A stretch of 64,000 nucleotides of DNA from Nilaparvata lugens (Eukaryota; Arthropoda; Insecta; Hemiptera; Delphacidae), in contig NC_052509.1 in assembly GCF_014356525.2 (NCBI RefSeq), positions 31,829,898 to 31,893,897 of the forward strand, given 5' to 3'. Shown piece after piece: positions 39,757 to 50,733 of the stretch (position 1 is the stretch's first letter; each line of letters begins with the position of its first letter). Made by a program: the position numbers and the translations under genes. The notes beneath the pieces were generated by a model. That model saw only the letters and a program-made list of their open reading frames with translations. It ran no database searches and was not told the DNA's origin.

Positions 39757-42700
39757 GAGAAACTATAATATTACACTAGAATAGTTCTTCTATGCTTATA
39801 TAACAGACTTATTATATTATACTATTACACAACAATGTCAATTTTGATGGGGAAAGTATGATAGAGTAATTTTTTTCAAATCATTTTAGAGGACCTATTT
39901 AATTATTTTCCTCCTCATCTACGATATTCCCGTCAAAAAAGGTAGAAAAAATTTCACTGCAAGGAACCCACAACATCCAGTAATATTGAACTTTTTTCGC
40001 TTGCAATGAATTAGGTATGTTTATTCAAGTAGCTTTGCAAGTAGTAAAGTTGTTGTTGCACAATACTTTTTTTTGAGTAGACTAGAATTAATATGCAGTT
40101 CTGCAGTAGATATGATTGACAAGCAGGTGGACTACCAACTTCAAGGCTGCTTCAAGTCAGATATGGCGTGCTATGAAAATGAATGCAATAATTGAAATAG
40201 TTTTCATTCTGCAGTTAGTTGGTTTCACAAATAATATCAGCTGAATTTTTACACGATACCACCGGATATGCCGTGAGATGTGGGTGGTTAAACATGGAAC
40301 AAAAATATTTTGAAGTTAATTATAGCTCTCATTGCATTGATATTGATAACGTGCGCCAAAAGTTCATGGAATTGGTGCGAGGGTGCCATCAATTGAATGC
40401 TATACTCCCACGTTCCACTGTTATTCCCTTCTCATTGAGAATTCCAAATAATTACTATGATAGATGCCTCATTAAGTTAACGCTCTGTTTTCCCTCTCAA
40501 CTTTGATATTTCAACTTTTTCTACTGCTTGGAAAGCTTGAAATTGGACATTCCTAGTATATATTCCTAGAGTATTTTATGAAGCAATTAATTCTGAATTA
40601 CTTATTACTATACTTGACTCATAGAATTTGGAATTTTATTATTGGACACATTCTTAGTTATACAGTAATCAAATAATGGGGATTTATTCAGTTTATTCTA
40701 GACTATCTGGGATTCTTATAGTACAGCTAATTATTATAAATTTGTAGCTATTCCTAAAATTCGGTTACAGTGAATTATGATGTATATTGCAACATGACCG
40801 AATTTATATCTTAAAATCCAATCACTTTATGATTTCTAACATAAATATGATTAATCTAACATGAGAATATGATTACGAATATGACAATTCAATGTTCAAT
40901 CTAATAGTTATTTATGTAATACACAATACGTTAAGTTGTAACTACAATGGATAATAGAAATAAATAATTTACTTCTCGAGAGTAAGAAGTTATGTGGTCT
41001 TATTATTTCAGAATGTATTATAACAGTATTGATTAAATTATTCTATATTCAGAATGTAATATAAGTGGTAGCTTTCAAGAACATTGAATTTCTCTTTCTG
41101 AGGATAATCATTCGATGCTTCCAGTAATTGAATTCAAAAGAGGATGAATTCACACAATAATTATTCAAGTACTATATTTGTTAAGTAACTTGAAGGACGT
41201 AAATCAAAGTATCATAATTCTCGTAGAAATTATCGCTTGATCTATGTTTCCATCTAAAGCATCGAAACATAAATCATAACCAAAAACAACAAATGAAAAT
41301 GGGCATTGATTCTATGGATGAGTGAGAAAACAATCAGAATTTTTTGTACATACAAATAGCGATTATCGTTTAGATTTGCTTGAAAAGTGTATTCGTGCGG
41401 TTGTGCTCTGAATATAGATAGAATAGGGGTTTAACACGAATGAGTTTTTACATCTTTTTTCGATAACAACCACAGTAGCAGTTTTTGTTTGTATCTGTTT
41501 TGTTTGTAGTGATCTCATAGTGGTGATAGAGATACGGGAGGTTCACAACCCCTCAATGCGTGTTAGTGGCGCATAAATTGACTTGCACTTGCACTGCTGG
41601 GTTTTGGGGTTTCAGCCACTGTAGATGGTGCACGTGCTTCTCATTGTAATTGGTACTGAGTGGGGCTAATGACAAGTGCTTTTTGGATATTTTCAACTAA
41701 AACAATTCATGTATTTTTATTACATTTCACCGACTATATGGAATCTCTATGGTATTGTAAAGAATGTTTAAAAAAGTGCCACCACATTTACCATCTCCAA
41801 AAGCAGAAACAAACAATAATTGACATTATAATAACGATTTTTCCTTGTTCTCTTAATAAGTCATCTAGTGAAATAAGTGATTTTCCCGTTTTAAATTTTA
41901 TTTTACTTTTGACAATGTATTTTCAATCATAGAAGATTGTTTGAAATTCAATTGCTATGTTAGAATCTGCTGGCACTCAAATTTCGAAAAATGTGGGTTA
42001 TCTGAATAGGCTATTTTGTTGAGTGATATTTTTTAATCATAAGGTGCTTATTCATCTCCATAGTTTAGTTGTTTTTAAGATTCACCAGCTAGAAGCAGCT
42101 ATATATTCCACAAATGATTTATTTTGGAAAATCAAGGTTTCCAGAAAGTATTACCAAAGATCACTTTATTTCTAAATTCCTGCTATTTACAAGTTCTGGC
42201 GCAATTACAAAATGTCTACTGGTTCCGTAGGATAGATCAATCTATCGATTTGAAATAGATTTCAAACATTTTCATCATTATGTTGATTTATTCACGGAAT
42301 ATGATAAGTTTTTTAGAAGACGGACAATACATATAAATGATGTTATTGTCTTCTTCAAAAAATATGCTGCCTCTAACTTTATAAAGTTTACAAAATAATT
42401 ATAATAGAAGACTTGGTCATATCATAGAAAGACACAGATTGGATCTTTTGAGAAAAAAAATTGTCAAGCTACCAACAAACTTGCAAGCATCAGAAGATTC
42501 TAAAATCTCTGCAGAGAATTTGAAGCAATATCTGGTACACTGGTATCTTTATTCTTTGCAAGCGTTTTAACGACCGGTAATTTCAACTTATAACTTACTT
42601 AGGTAGCAACTTTTCATTTCTTCAGTCTGTTGTTAGAAATAGTATAGCCTAACGCTATGTATTATTTAAACATTGACACTATTCAAATGTATTTGTATAT

Positions 42701-45700
42701 ATTTTGATGAATCAACAATATTAATTCTATTTCAAGACAAAATGAGGGATCACGAGAAGGGAATTCACATGATTATGTGAGAAGTGTGTAAGTGCAGTTT
42801 AAGTGATAAGCTTCCATTACAATTGCCAAGTGCTTGGTACAAGTAGAAACCGCTCATTGCAATTTGAAAGTACTAATCACAAGTGCGGGGTGCAGTTGAC
42901 CCGGGTCAATTTTGTGTGTGTCGGTTATTGGGTATTGGGTTGCGTTACATGTAGGACAGGTCTCTACTCTGCGGTTGCGGCCGGCCGGCCTACACTGCGT
43001 TCGTTGTCAAAGCGCACTTTTGGCAATAATGAATGTTTATTGACCTGGGTTCGACTCTCGTCCCAACCTGCAGCTTTTGCTATATTGAACCGTATGAGCT
43101 TGTTTCGCTACAGCCAGCATAAACACCCATGAATGCTGTAGACCGGTCAATTATACCTGCTAAACATCAATTGAACTAAATTCGTATTTACAGGTTTTGT
43201 GTTCCGAACTCGATTTGTATGGATAATTTCAAACTAAGAACGCTTATTAGATAGTAGTGATGTTAAATTGTGATCGTTTATCTGTCGTTTAGTTCAGTTA
43301 ATAATTACTTTCTATGAAATCTTTAGAGTTATTCACAAGTGTGAATTTGATTTAGCAATTTATGACCTAGCACATGTCATGTTTGGTTGAATGTGAGTTA
43401 TTCATGATCATGTGTATAGTTAATCATCTTTTAATATTGCTACATATCTTTCCTTATCTTTTCCTTATCCTTATCTTATCTTTATATAGCGTATTCTGAT
43501 ATGTGATAACGTGTTAATTGGGAACCACATGATTAAAAAAAACACATTTCACAGTGTTGTAAACTCAATTTCCTATGTGTTCTATAAACTTGATAGTTTC
43601 ATCGAATTATTAAAAATAACGTACCTATCAAAGAAATAATTGCATGGGGTTTGACCTCCCGATTGAACTAGCATGTTTGTAGACGTTTCCTGAAGTTACA
43701 CATTGCATCTCCTACACTTAACATTGCTCAAGGAAAGCTTGATTTTGGAAAATGAGCTGTAACCAGTATTATGAGTGAGATTTTAATTGAACTTTAAAAA
43801 AACAGAAATTGAAAACCTTCCAATTAGTTCTTATGACGTGAATCATATTAATACACTGTACTTCGAATTTTCCAATGCCATCTTCAAATTCTACAAATAA
43901 TTGAAAATCATTTGTCCATATTTAATAGAATATAACCAAGCATTAAACTCTAATAGTGAGTTGCAGTAAAGGTAATCAATATTGGATCCAATTGATCCTA
44001 TCTATCAATGATGGCTATCGGATTTCAAACGTTGCATTTTCAACTTTCGTAAATCTTTGACGGTTCTTGCTTGCTATGCAACACAGTCCTAGAAACTTCT
44101 CCGATAGCGCCAACGATTGTAAAGTTGCTAATATACTATCAAACTCCTCTCAACTATTTTTGTGGATGATTATATTCTTCTCTGTGACCTCATTCCATCT
44201 GATTTCTGTGCCTGAGTGTATGTTGATGCAATAATTTGAATGGAACCAAAATTCGTGTCGTTGGTTCCAGATAGGATTTAGATGAAATCTTGTGAATGAA
44301 ACTAATGCCATTTGACATTGTGCCGAGTAGTGTGGTATGATGCAATATCACAAGAACGGGACTGGGGGAGTAATTAATGAGTTCCAGATGTTGGTGACTG
44401 GGACCAGGGAGTTTGGAGAGCGACGCAAGATGGAAATCAAGCAAAGTAGCTGTTGAGACAACTGTTTCATTCACTACTTCACTAGAACTACTTAACCAAC
44501 ATATATAGAACTCTCGAGATAAACTGTATATATTTCTTAGTTTTATACTATTCTTCTACTGTTCTGCCCTGTAACACTAAAATACTCTTTAGAGCTCTAT
44601 CTCAACATATCACTTCATAGAACTACTAGGAATTCTCTTTTCACTAACATGTAATGCTATTCCTAAAAGACTATAACACTATTATTAGAATCAATGAGGA
44701 ATAGAATAAAATATTTATTATTTTTTATTTTTAGAACACTCTGGAAACTGGAATAGTATAAAACACTACATAGAACTCAATTTAACGATCTCATCAATAT
44801 TGCATTAATGATACTGTGCTGAACCACAGTACAGTAAATCAATGAAATACTTTTGTCTCATGTTGTTTTAGGATGCAAACCGTAGTTGTTTAGTTGTAAA
44901 CCAACATAACATGAGCATTTCCCATGAATGACATTATTTCTGTCTGTTCCAATTTAAATTATGTTTTTAAAACGTTTATTAGTGTTATAATATTATTGTT
45001 CTGAGTTTTGAATAGTTGATTTTCTCCATGGGTTAAGGAAAACTAAAATAAACATGATTTTCTCCATGGATTAAGGAAAAATAAAAAATGAAATACTTGA
45101 AAATAAAATGTCTTCACAACACACTGTAAAGAACCAATAAATTTTTATTTGTATAATTTTATACTACTTGTTAACTGAACTTGAGATCTACTTGTCTGCT
45201 AATCGAAACTTGTTCCTCGTTATTAGATGAGTTCTTGTGACCAATTCAAATATTCTATTTCTAAAAGGATACCTATAACAATGCGAATTCAACTACCGTA
45301 CTTGGTAGAGTATTAGAAAAATGCCAGATAGTTTCTTAGAAACACTATCAATTTTGCACGTGATCCAATCACGTTACATGAGCAAATTGCCGCCAGTCTA
45401 GATCTAGTTGGATATTAGTACAATGAACACTCACAGTCCATTGAAGGCATTATGTCCCTATCAAAAGCAATTGCTCCAATCCTAAATTACAAGGATATGA
45501 TAGGCTATATCATGATATAGTAAGAGCTCTATATGCAAATATGACCATAACATGATGCTGGATGTCTAGCATAAATGTATCTATTCATTCTAATTGTATT
45601 CGTTCTAATTATCATTTTATTCAGTCACTTGGTGTTGAGTTTACCTGTGAGTAGGCGTATAATATAGAATAAAACAACATGAATTGAGTTTTATCTAGCT

Positions 45701-45827
45701 CAACAGAGAATTCCTTATTATGATGTGTTCGTTCGCTCTAGATGTCCAGTCCAATATCAATACTTAATACTTAATGTATCAATATTAATATAATATTGGT
45801 TAGTATTATCGCCTCAGCGCTTGTGAT
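39757..45827. other. No gene seen
   Basis: AT-rich throughout. A GC-richer patch at 42880-43090 includes gcggccggccggcc and a B-box-like gggttcgactc at about 43047. I see no matching A box at tRNA spacing, so it is not called. Frames at 40219-40506, 42803-43132 and 44190-44474 have no recognisable motif. Confidence 0.45.
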
Positions 45828-46009
45828 ATTAAGCTGCGTACACATACTCGTGCTTCCAACCCGCACCGAGCACGCTCCTCCCTCGTACCGCCCACGTACC
45901 ACCATCGCACAGCAATCGCTCCGCCTCCGCTCTCTACTCGCACCGATCATGAACGTTACGGAAGATGGTAGATCTTGGAGCGGAACGAAAGTCTGTACGC
46001 ACCTTTAGA
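45828..46009. mobile_element. Small GC-rich MITE-like element
   Basis: A 180-bp GC-rich island in AT-rich DNA. The left edge attaagctgcgtac and the right edge gtacgcacctttaga form an inverted pair (tgcgtac/gtacgca, with taa-g flanks). The interior is Arg/Pro-codon-like, with cgcaccgagcacgc and tactcgcaccga words. Confidence 0.55.
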
Positions 46010-46221
46010 CATCATCAGGTTCGCCTTTTTACCTGAACAGTATTACCACGACCATAAATTATTAGATATAACTAAGGTGACCATCAGTAAATATATTTCT
46101 CTGTAGAAGAAATCATGAACAAAAAATATCTTGACTGGAATTCAAATATTCATTTCTCTGTTTCTTTGTTGACATGATCGTGCAAATAAATTCTAATTAT
46201 TAGTTCAAAGGTTATACTTAC

Positions 46222-47049
46222 AGAGTGAGTCATATGTAGGGGAACCCTTCAATTATTCGGAGACTGTTGTAAATATAAGTAATACTGTAACTTATTGGTC
46301 AAATTCTCCAAGGCGAATAGAGAATACCCCTTTCTCTATTCGCCTTGCAAATACTCTACCTTTTGACGTACAACTGAATTTCTACCCCTCATAATGGGGT
46401 GACTTAGCGGTTGTAACTCAAATATTTTAAATTTAAAAACCTATTGTTTGGTACATCATTTTTAAGGCCTTTTTAAATCAAGAAAGATGGCATCGATAAA
46501 AATGTTCTATGATAATTGTATCCAAAATGGCGGCTGATTGCAGTTTTAGTTTTTAAAGAAATGAGGGGTTGTAACTAAAATATGTTGAATGTAAATACCC
46601 ATTGTGTAGATACACCATTTTATAGGACTTTCCAAAACGAGAAAGATGACATCAATAAAAATGTTCTTTGTTACTTTTATCCGAAATGGCGGCTGATCAA
46701 TTATTTCTTCAAAAACTAAAACTTCAACCTACTGCCATTTTTTATAAAAGTATGATAGAAAATTTCCATTGATGTCATCTTTCTTGTTTTAGATAGGCCT
46801 TTAAAATCATGTACTTCAAAATGAGTGTTTATATTCAAAATATTTGAGTTACAACCCCTCATTTCGTTAAAAACTAAAACTTCAATCAGCCGCCATTTTG
46901 GATACAATTATCATAGAACATTTTTATTGATGTCATCTTTCTCGTTTTGGAAAGTCCTATAAAATGATGTATCACACAATGGGTATTTACGTTCAAAATA
47001 TTTGAGTTAGAACCCCTCATTTCTTTAAAACCTAAAACTTCAATCAGCC
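46222..47049. mobile_element. Foldback/MITE-like element, left part
   Basis: The terminus agagtgagtcatat (46223) is matched in reverse at 54597-54610. The adjacent arm (cttagcggttgtaa, gtacaactgaatttc, ttggtcaaat) is matched in reverse at 54456-54560. Internal units of about 160 bp contain aaaatggcggctgat, gatgtcatcttt in either orientation, and cccctcattt. Two run forward (46415-46730) and two run inverted (46730-47045), so the interior folds back on itself. The element is broken at 47050, where LINE reverse transcriptase sequence begins. Confidence 0.75.
46305..46352. repeat. 48-bp hairpin insertion with CAAAT direct repeats
   Basis: A perfect 15-bp stem (46310-46324 with 46332-46346, aaggcgaatagagaa) has a 7-nt loop. 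Compared with the right arm of the same foldback element (54525-54535 in reverse), the segment is extra and is bounded by caaat on both sides (46300-46304 and 46348-46352). Confidence 0.6.
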
Positions 47050-47518
47050 AAGGCGCAAGGAGCAAAGGCGTTTGATACAGTATCTCATGGCATCTTTCTG
47101 AAAAAGCTTCAGGTTATGGGTGTAAGAGGTGTTGTCTTAAAATGGTTCAAGTCATATCTGGAAAATCGTAGGCAGAGAGTCAGGATTGGGAGAAACCTGA
47201 GTGCAGGAGTTGGCCTTCCAGTTAGCTTCGGAGTACCACAAGGAACCGTTCTTGGACCAATACTCCACCTCATCTTTGGCAACGAGCTGTGCTCTATGGA
47301 TGTCGGTGGCAAGATTATCGCATTCGCCGATGACACAGCAGTATTATTCCGGGGAACCAGCTGGGATGACGTCTTCAGGTCAGCTGAACTTGGAATGGGA
47401 AAAGTTCTGGCTCTTCAATAACATTCTGACGATTAATGCCTCAAAAAAAAAATCTATTGCTTTCTCACTAACAGATTCCAAGAAGCCTTCTAAGCAGACA
47501 ATCAAACCACATCATTGC
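47050..47518 (+). pseudogene. Non-LTR retrotransposon reverse transcriptase, 5' part (interrupted)
   Basis: Translation from about 47065 gives the classic non-LTR reverse transcriptase blocks: KAFDTVSH (domain A aspartate), a GVR--VLKWFKSYL linker, FGVPQGTVLGPIL (domain B), then IIAFADDTAVL with the catalytic FADD (domain C). Near 47400 a one-base frameshift moves the reading frame to KFWLFNNILTINASKK, which resembles the region after domain C. The frame then runs into the inner element at 47519. The 5' end is missing and the join to foldback DNA at 47050 is abrupt, typical of 5' truncation. Polyprotein sequence resumes at 53008. The clade looks Jockey/CR1-like, but I cannot fix it. Confidence 0.88.
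47513..47518 (+). repeat. 6-bp target-site duplication, left copy (cattgc)
   Basis: cattgc immediately precedes the left terminus of the 5.5-kb element. The identical hexamer follows the right terminus at 53008-53013. In the interrupted reverse transcriptase only one copy is needed to restore the reading frame, which supports a genuine duplication. Confidence 0.9.
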
Positions 47519-47645
47519 AGTAGATATAAATTGGGGAGTCTGGGACAACATGTGCCAGACTTCTCCTCCTAACCTAACCTAACCTAACAAACCTAACCTA
47601 ACCAAGGTCAAAGTCAAAGTCAAGGACAAGGTCAAGCTCAAGGTT
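47519..47645 (+). repeat. Left TIR with telomere-like and AAGGTC arrays
   Basis: Order from the end: a 48-bp unique segment holding an internal dyad (gtctgg 47538-47543 with ccagac 47555-47560), then cctaa/aacctaac repeats (the TTAGG insect telomere motif read on the other strand) to about 47603. A short array of aaggtcaa, aaagtcaa and aaggacaa words follows to 47645. An (AT)n run follows at 47648-47689. Confidence 0.9.
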
Positions 47646-47839
47646 AAATATATATATATATATATTATATATATATATATATATATAAAATATTTTTTAA
47701 TGAAAAAAATAAATGAAAAAAATTTAAAAAATATTTTTTTTTTAAATTATAGCTTTTAATAATAATTCAAAAAAAAGAAAACTTGAGAATGAAAAATCAA
47801 AGATAAATAAAAATAAATCAGAAGGCCTCCCACTCACTC

Positions 47840-47900
47840 TGGAGTGTATATATAGTGTTCACAACAGTGGGGGATCATCAGTGTTCAGTTAAGAGCTATA
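47840..47900 (+). promoter_or_regulatory. Candidate TATA-plus-initiator promoter
   Basis: gtgtatatatagtg (TATA-like at about 47848) is followed about 30 bp later by atcagtgttcagtt, which holds two arthropod initiator-type TCAGT motifs (47878 and 47884). The spacing suits RNA polymerase II. The plus-strand repeat arrays lie downstream, and an AATAAA occurs at about 48039. Confidence 0.5.
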
Positions 47901-48306
47901 GAAGACACATCTCCCACGTTCAGTTCTAGGACCCAGCATTCAATTCTAGGACCCAGCGTTTCAGCACATTGCAGCACAGCCACACACTTCTCTTTGTGAA
48001 GAAGTATCCTAGGACACAATGCCACCATTTTGATCCTCAATAAAATAGCATATACTCAATGAATTACTAATTTTCATTCCTCAAATCCTCTATACCCATT
48101 TAGTAATGTAAGAAGAAGTGATCATTCTATAGAATATACAAGGAGCTTGAACATCCAAACAGTAATGAGATATCCTCTGCAGTATAATGGGTTGCATGTA
48201 TACTTTCAAGAGTCTCAGATATGAACCCTAGAATGTGAACAAATCATTGTATCACAAGGGATATATTTCCCTAGTAATATTTCCCAGAACAGCATCCAAT
48301 AGTATT

Positions 48307-48508
48307 CATTCAGTGTTCAGTCACTGTTCAGTCAGTGTTCAGTCAGTGTTCAGTCACTGTTCAGTCAGTGTTCAGTCACTGTTCAGTCAGTGTTCAGTCA
48401 CTGTTCAGTCAGTGTTCAGTCACTGTTCAGTCTCTGTTCAGTCAGTGTTCAGTCAGTGTTCAGTCACTGTTCAGTCAGTGTTCAGTCTCTGTTCAGTCAG
48501 TGTTCACT
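48307..48508 (+). repeat. 11-bp TTCAGTCAGTG array, about 17 copies
   Basis: Units alternate between ttcagtcagtg, ttcagtcactg and ttcagtctctg without order. Each contains the TCAGT core also found at the putative start site at 47878. All three plus frames are open through most of it, giving SVQSVFSHC-type repeats, so coding cannot be inferred. Confidence 0.9.
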
Positions 48509-48581
48509 TACAGCTCACTAGAAGCTGCAATGAGCTTGGATATAGTTGTTAAAGTATACATAATAAACAACAAGTAAGATA

Positions 48582-48652
48582 TCTATCGTGGTGTAGTGGT
48601 TAACGCTTCAGCATATCATTTTAGAGTCCTGGGTTCAAATCTCTATTGTGTC
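48582..48652 (+). pseudogene. tRNA-like sequence (A and B boxes)
   Basis: An A-box-like tggtgtagtgg at 48589-48600 and a B-box-like gggttcaaatc at 48631-48641 lie at tRNA spacing. Acceptor and T stems do not pair well, so it is not a functional tRNA. It is either tRNA-derived (SINE-like) or a polymerase III promoter. It overlaps the inner inverted repeat at 48570-48596. Confidence 0.5.
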
Positions 48653-48891
48653 ATAAAGTAAAATTGTGACGAGAAAATAATAAATAATATTATTGAAAGA
48701 TGCTCGGCTATCAGCAAAGCTAGCCGACAGCAGAGATAAGGAAGGTACCGATGGCGCACCATCTTCCGCACATCAAGACGATTTCCACCGCCTCTGGCGG
48801 CGGCACAACACCATCCCCTCCACTTTGGGGGAGTATTTAAAGGCCGGACGAGCCCCAGACCACAGCATTCTGCTCACAACCTTCCTGCTCC

Positions 48892-49824
48892 TTGTACAGC
48901 GGCCCGTTGGCTGCCGTACGTCCCCAACCTCCTGTCCTTGTACAGCGGCCCGTTGGCTACCGTACGTCCCTAACCTTCCATCTCCCTAGGGCACAGCGGA
49001 CCGTTGTCTGCCGTCCCTGTCCTCCCATCTCCCTAGGGCACAGCGGACCGTTGTCTGCCGTCCCTGTCCTCCCATTTCCTCAGGGCACAGCGGACCGTTG
49101 TCTGCTGTCCCTGACCTTCCATCTCCCTAGGGCACAGCGGACCGTTGTCTGCCGTCCCTGTCCTCCCATCACCCTAGGGCACAGCGGACCGTTGTCTGCC
49201 GTCCCTGTCCTCCCATTTCCCCAGGGCACAGCGGACCGTTGTCTGCCGTCCCTGTCTTTACATCTCCTTAGGGCACAGCGGACCGTTGTCTGCCGTCCCT
49301 GTCCTCCCATCACCCTAGGGCACAGCGGACCGTTGTCTGCCGTCCCTGTCCTCCCATTTCCCCAGGGCACAGCGGACCGTTGTCTGCCGTCCCTGTCTTT
49401 CCATCTCCTTAGGGCACAGCGGACCGTTGTCTGCCATCCCTGTCCTTCCATTTCCCCAGGGCACAGCGGACTGTTGTCTGCCGTCCCTGTCCTTCCATTT
49501 CCCCAGGGCACAGCGGACCGTTGTCTGCCGTCCCTATCCTCCCATTTCCCCAGGGCACAGCGGACCGTTGTCTGCCGTCCCTGTCCTTCCATTCCCCCAG
49601 GGCACAGTGGACCGTTGTCTTCCGTCCCTGTCCTTCCATTTCCCCAGGGCACAGCGGACCGTTGTCTGCCGTCCCTATCCTTCCATTTCCCCAGGGCACA
49701 GCGGACCGTTGTCTGCCGTCCCTATTCTTCCATCTCCCCAGGGCACAGCGGACCGTTGTCTGCTGTCCCTATCCTGTCTATTCTTCCTCTTCCTACTTCA
49801 CTGGAGCGGAAACCGAGGCCGTAA
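48892..49824 (+). other. Open reading frame through the 47-bp minisatellite (coding doubtful)
   Basis: A 310-residue frame, Pro/Arg/Cys/Val-rich, built of a 47-residue super-repeat because three 47-bp units equal 141 bp. Blocks such as HSGPLSAVPVLPFPQGTADR recur. The minus strand and other plus frames are also open across the array, so openness is a property of the repeat. A TATA-like tatttaaaggccgg lies upstream at 48833. No known domain. It could be a fast-evolving repetitive protein, but nothing here proves translation. Confidence 0.25.
48991..49789 (+). repeat. 47-bp GC-rich minisatellite, about 17 copies
   Basis: The unit starts gcacagcggaccgttgtctg, continues ccgtccctgtcctcccattt and ends ccccagg. 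Starts fall exactly 47 bp apart (48991, 49038, 49085 and so on to 49743). Two more divergent units (tacagcggcccgttggct) precede at 48895 and 48941. Composition is far more GC-rich than the surrounding element. Confidence 0.95.
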
Positions 49825-50117
49825 GGCCAATACAAAATTACATCAAAGTGGTGTCATCAGAGAAGAGAGCAACCTTCACGCCGTCAGAAGCACCAGGAGG
49901 TGCTGTCCACACCAGCTGAAGCACAAAGAAGAAAGAAGAGGAACTTCGACTTGCCTCCTTTCCCCGCCCACATTACGACTGAGCGAAGTCATCCAGGAGC
50001 AACACCTGGGTATCAATCACCCACCTCTGAAGCTACTCAGGGTGTACATGATAATTGTATATAGGTAGGTTAAGGGAATGTGGGTAGGTAGAGGGAAGGT
50101 GTAATTGTTTGTAAACT

Positions 50118-50166
50118 GTTACACCACAATAGATATCTTTTGTTGAAATAACTTTTTTCAATAAAA
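50118..50166 (+). terminator. Plus-strand 3' end region with AATAAA
   Basis: AATAAA at about 50160-50165 (ttcaataaaacaac) closes the plus-strand side of the element. Just before it, acaccacaatagatatc is the inverse of 48579-48594. A minus-strand AATAAA lies only about 130 bp away, so the two transcription units appear to converge here. Confidence 0.45.
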
Positions 50167-50287
50167 CAACTATGAATCAACAGGAAAGTTTTCATGTTTC
50201 AACTGGTCTATATGACATCATAATGTACTTATAGCCAAGTGATAAGGAAGTTGTTGAATAATAACAAAAATGTGCAAGTTTATAGTA

Positions 50288-50293
50288 TTTATT
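50288..50293 (-). terminator. Minus-strand polyadenylation signal
   Basis: tttatt on the plus strand (AATAAA on the minus strand) lies 9 bp beyond the stop codon of the ORF ending at 50302. This is where a compact minus-strand gene would be expected to end. Confidence 0.45.
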
Positions 50294-50301
50294 AACAAAT
50301 C

Positions 50302-50730
50302 TCAATTATTGAAAAAAATATACAAATGAAACAGCTCCTCTCCTCTTGTATAATCATCAATCCTATGATACCTCTCAGCTAACGGCTCCTCATGCTCACG
50401 AACTTTGCATGGTCCATCAGGTACATCACAAGAAAGATCATCATCATCTTCGTCATAGAATTTGTAAGGTGTGCACATAATTCTGGAAGCAACTGCCTTG
50501 TAAATGATTATTTCAAAAGCTGGATCACCTGACTCTCCATCCTCAATCCTGAATCTCTTAACCCGATCAGTGCCATCAACCAGTGAAAAGCCCGCTAATA
50601 TGATCTTCTCCTTGCCCAATCCTAGCAGAGTCAATTCTTGTAGACCGCATTTGAATTCACACCAATAGCATTCTTGTGTATCAAAAAAGTTCAGTACAAT
50701 TTTCACATCCTTGTTCTTCCAGTCAGGCAT
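50302..50730 (-). CDS. Unrecognised ORF B2, paralogous C-terminal half (142 aa)
   Basis: The product is unknown. Residues 3-70 read W-NKDVKIVLNFFD, YWCEFKCG, LTL and then IILAGFS---D--DRVKRFR-EDGESGDPA. The same series appears in the ORF at 51644-52141, so the two are paralogues. The conserved Cys and Trp pattern suggests a small compact domain. A DEDDDD acidic run follows near residue 100. It begins 3 bp after the stop of the ORF at 50734-51195 and is in the same frame. The paralogue reads straight through the equivalent position, so 50302-51195 is probably one gene split by a TAA codon. An AATAAA follows the stop. Whether it is translated, read through or dead cannot be told. Confidence 0.6.
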   Translation of the reverse strand: MPDWKNKDVKIVLNFFDTQECYWCEFKCGLQELTLLGLGKEKIILAGFSLVDGTDRVKRFRIEDGESGDPAFEIIIYKAVASRIMCTPYKFYDEDDDDLSCDVPDGPCKVREHEEPLAERYHRIDDYTRGEELFHLYIFFNN

Positions 50731-50733
50731 CTG

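Noticed and set aside
43020..43090. tRNA or SINE from the gggttcgactc B-box-like motif
   Set aside because: No A box at the right distance and no cloverleaf pairing.
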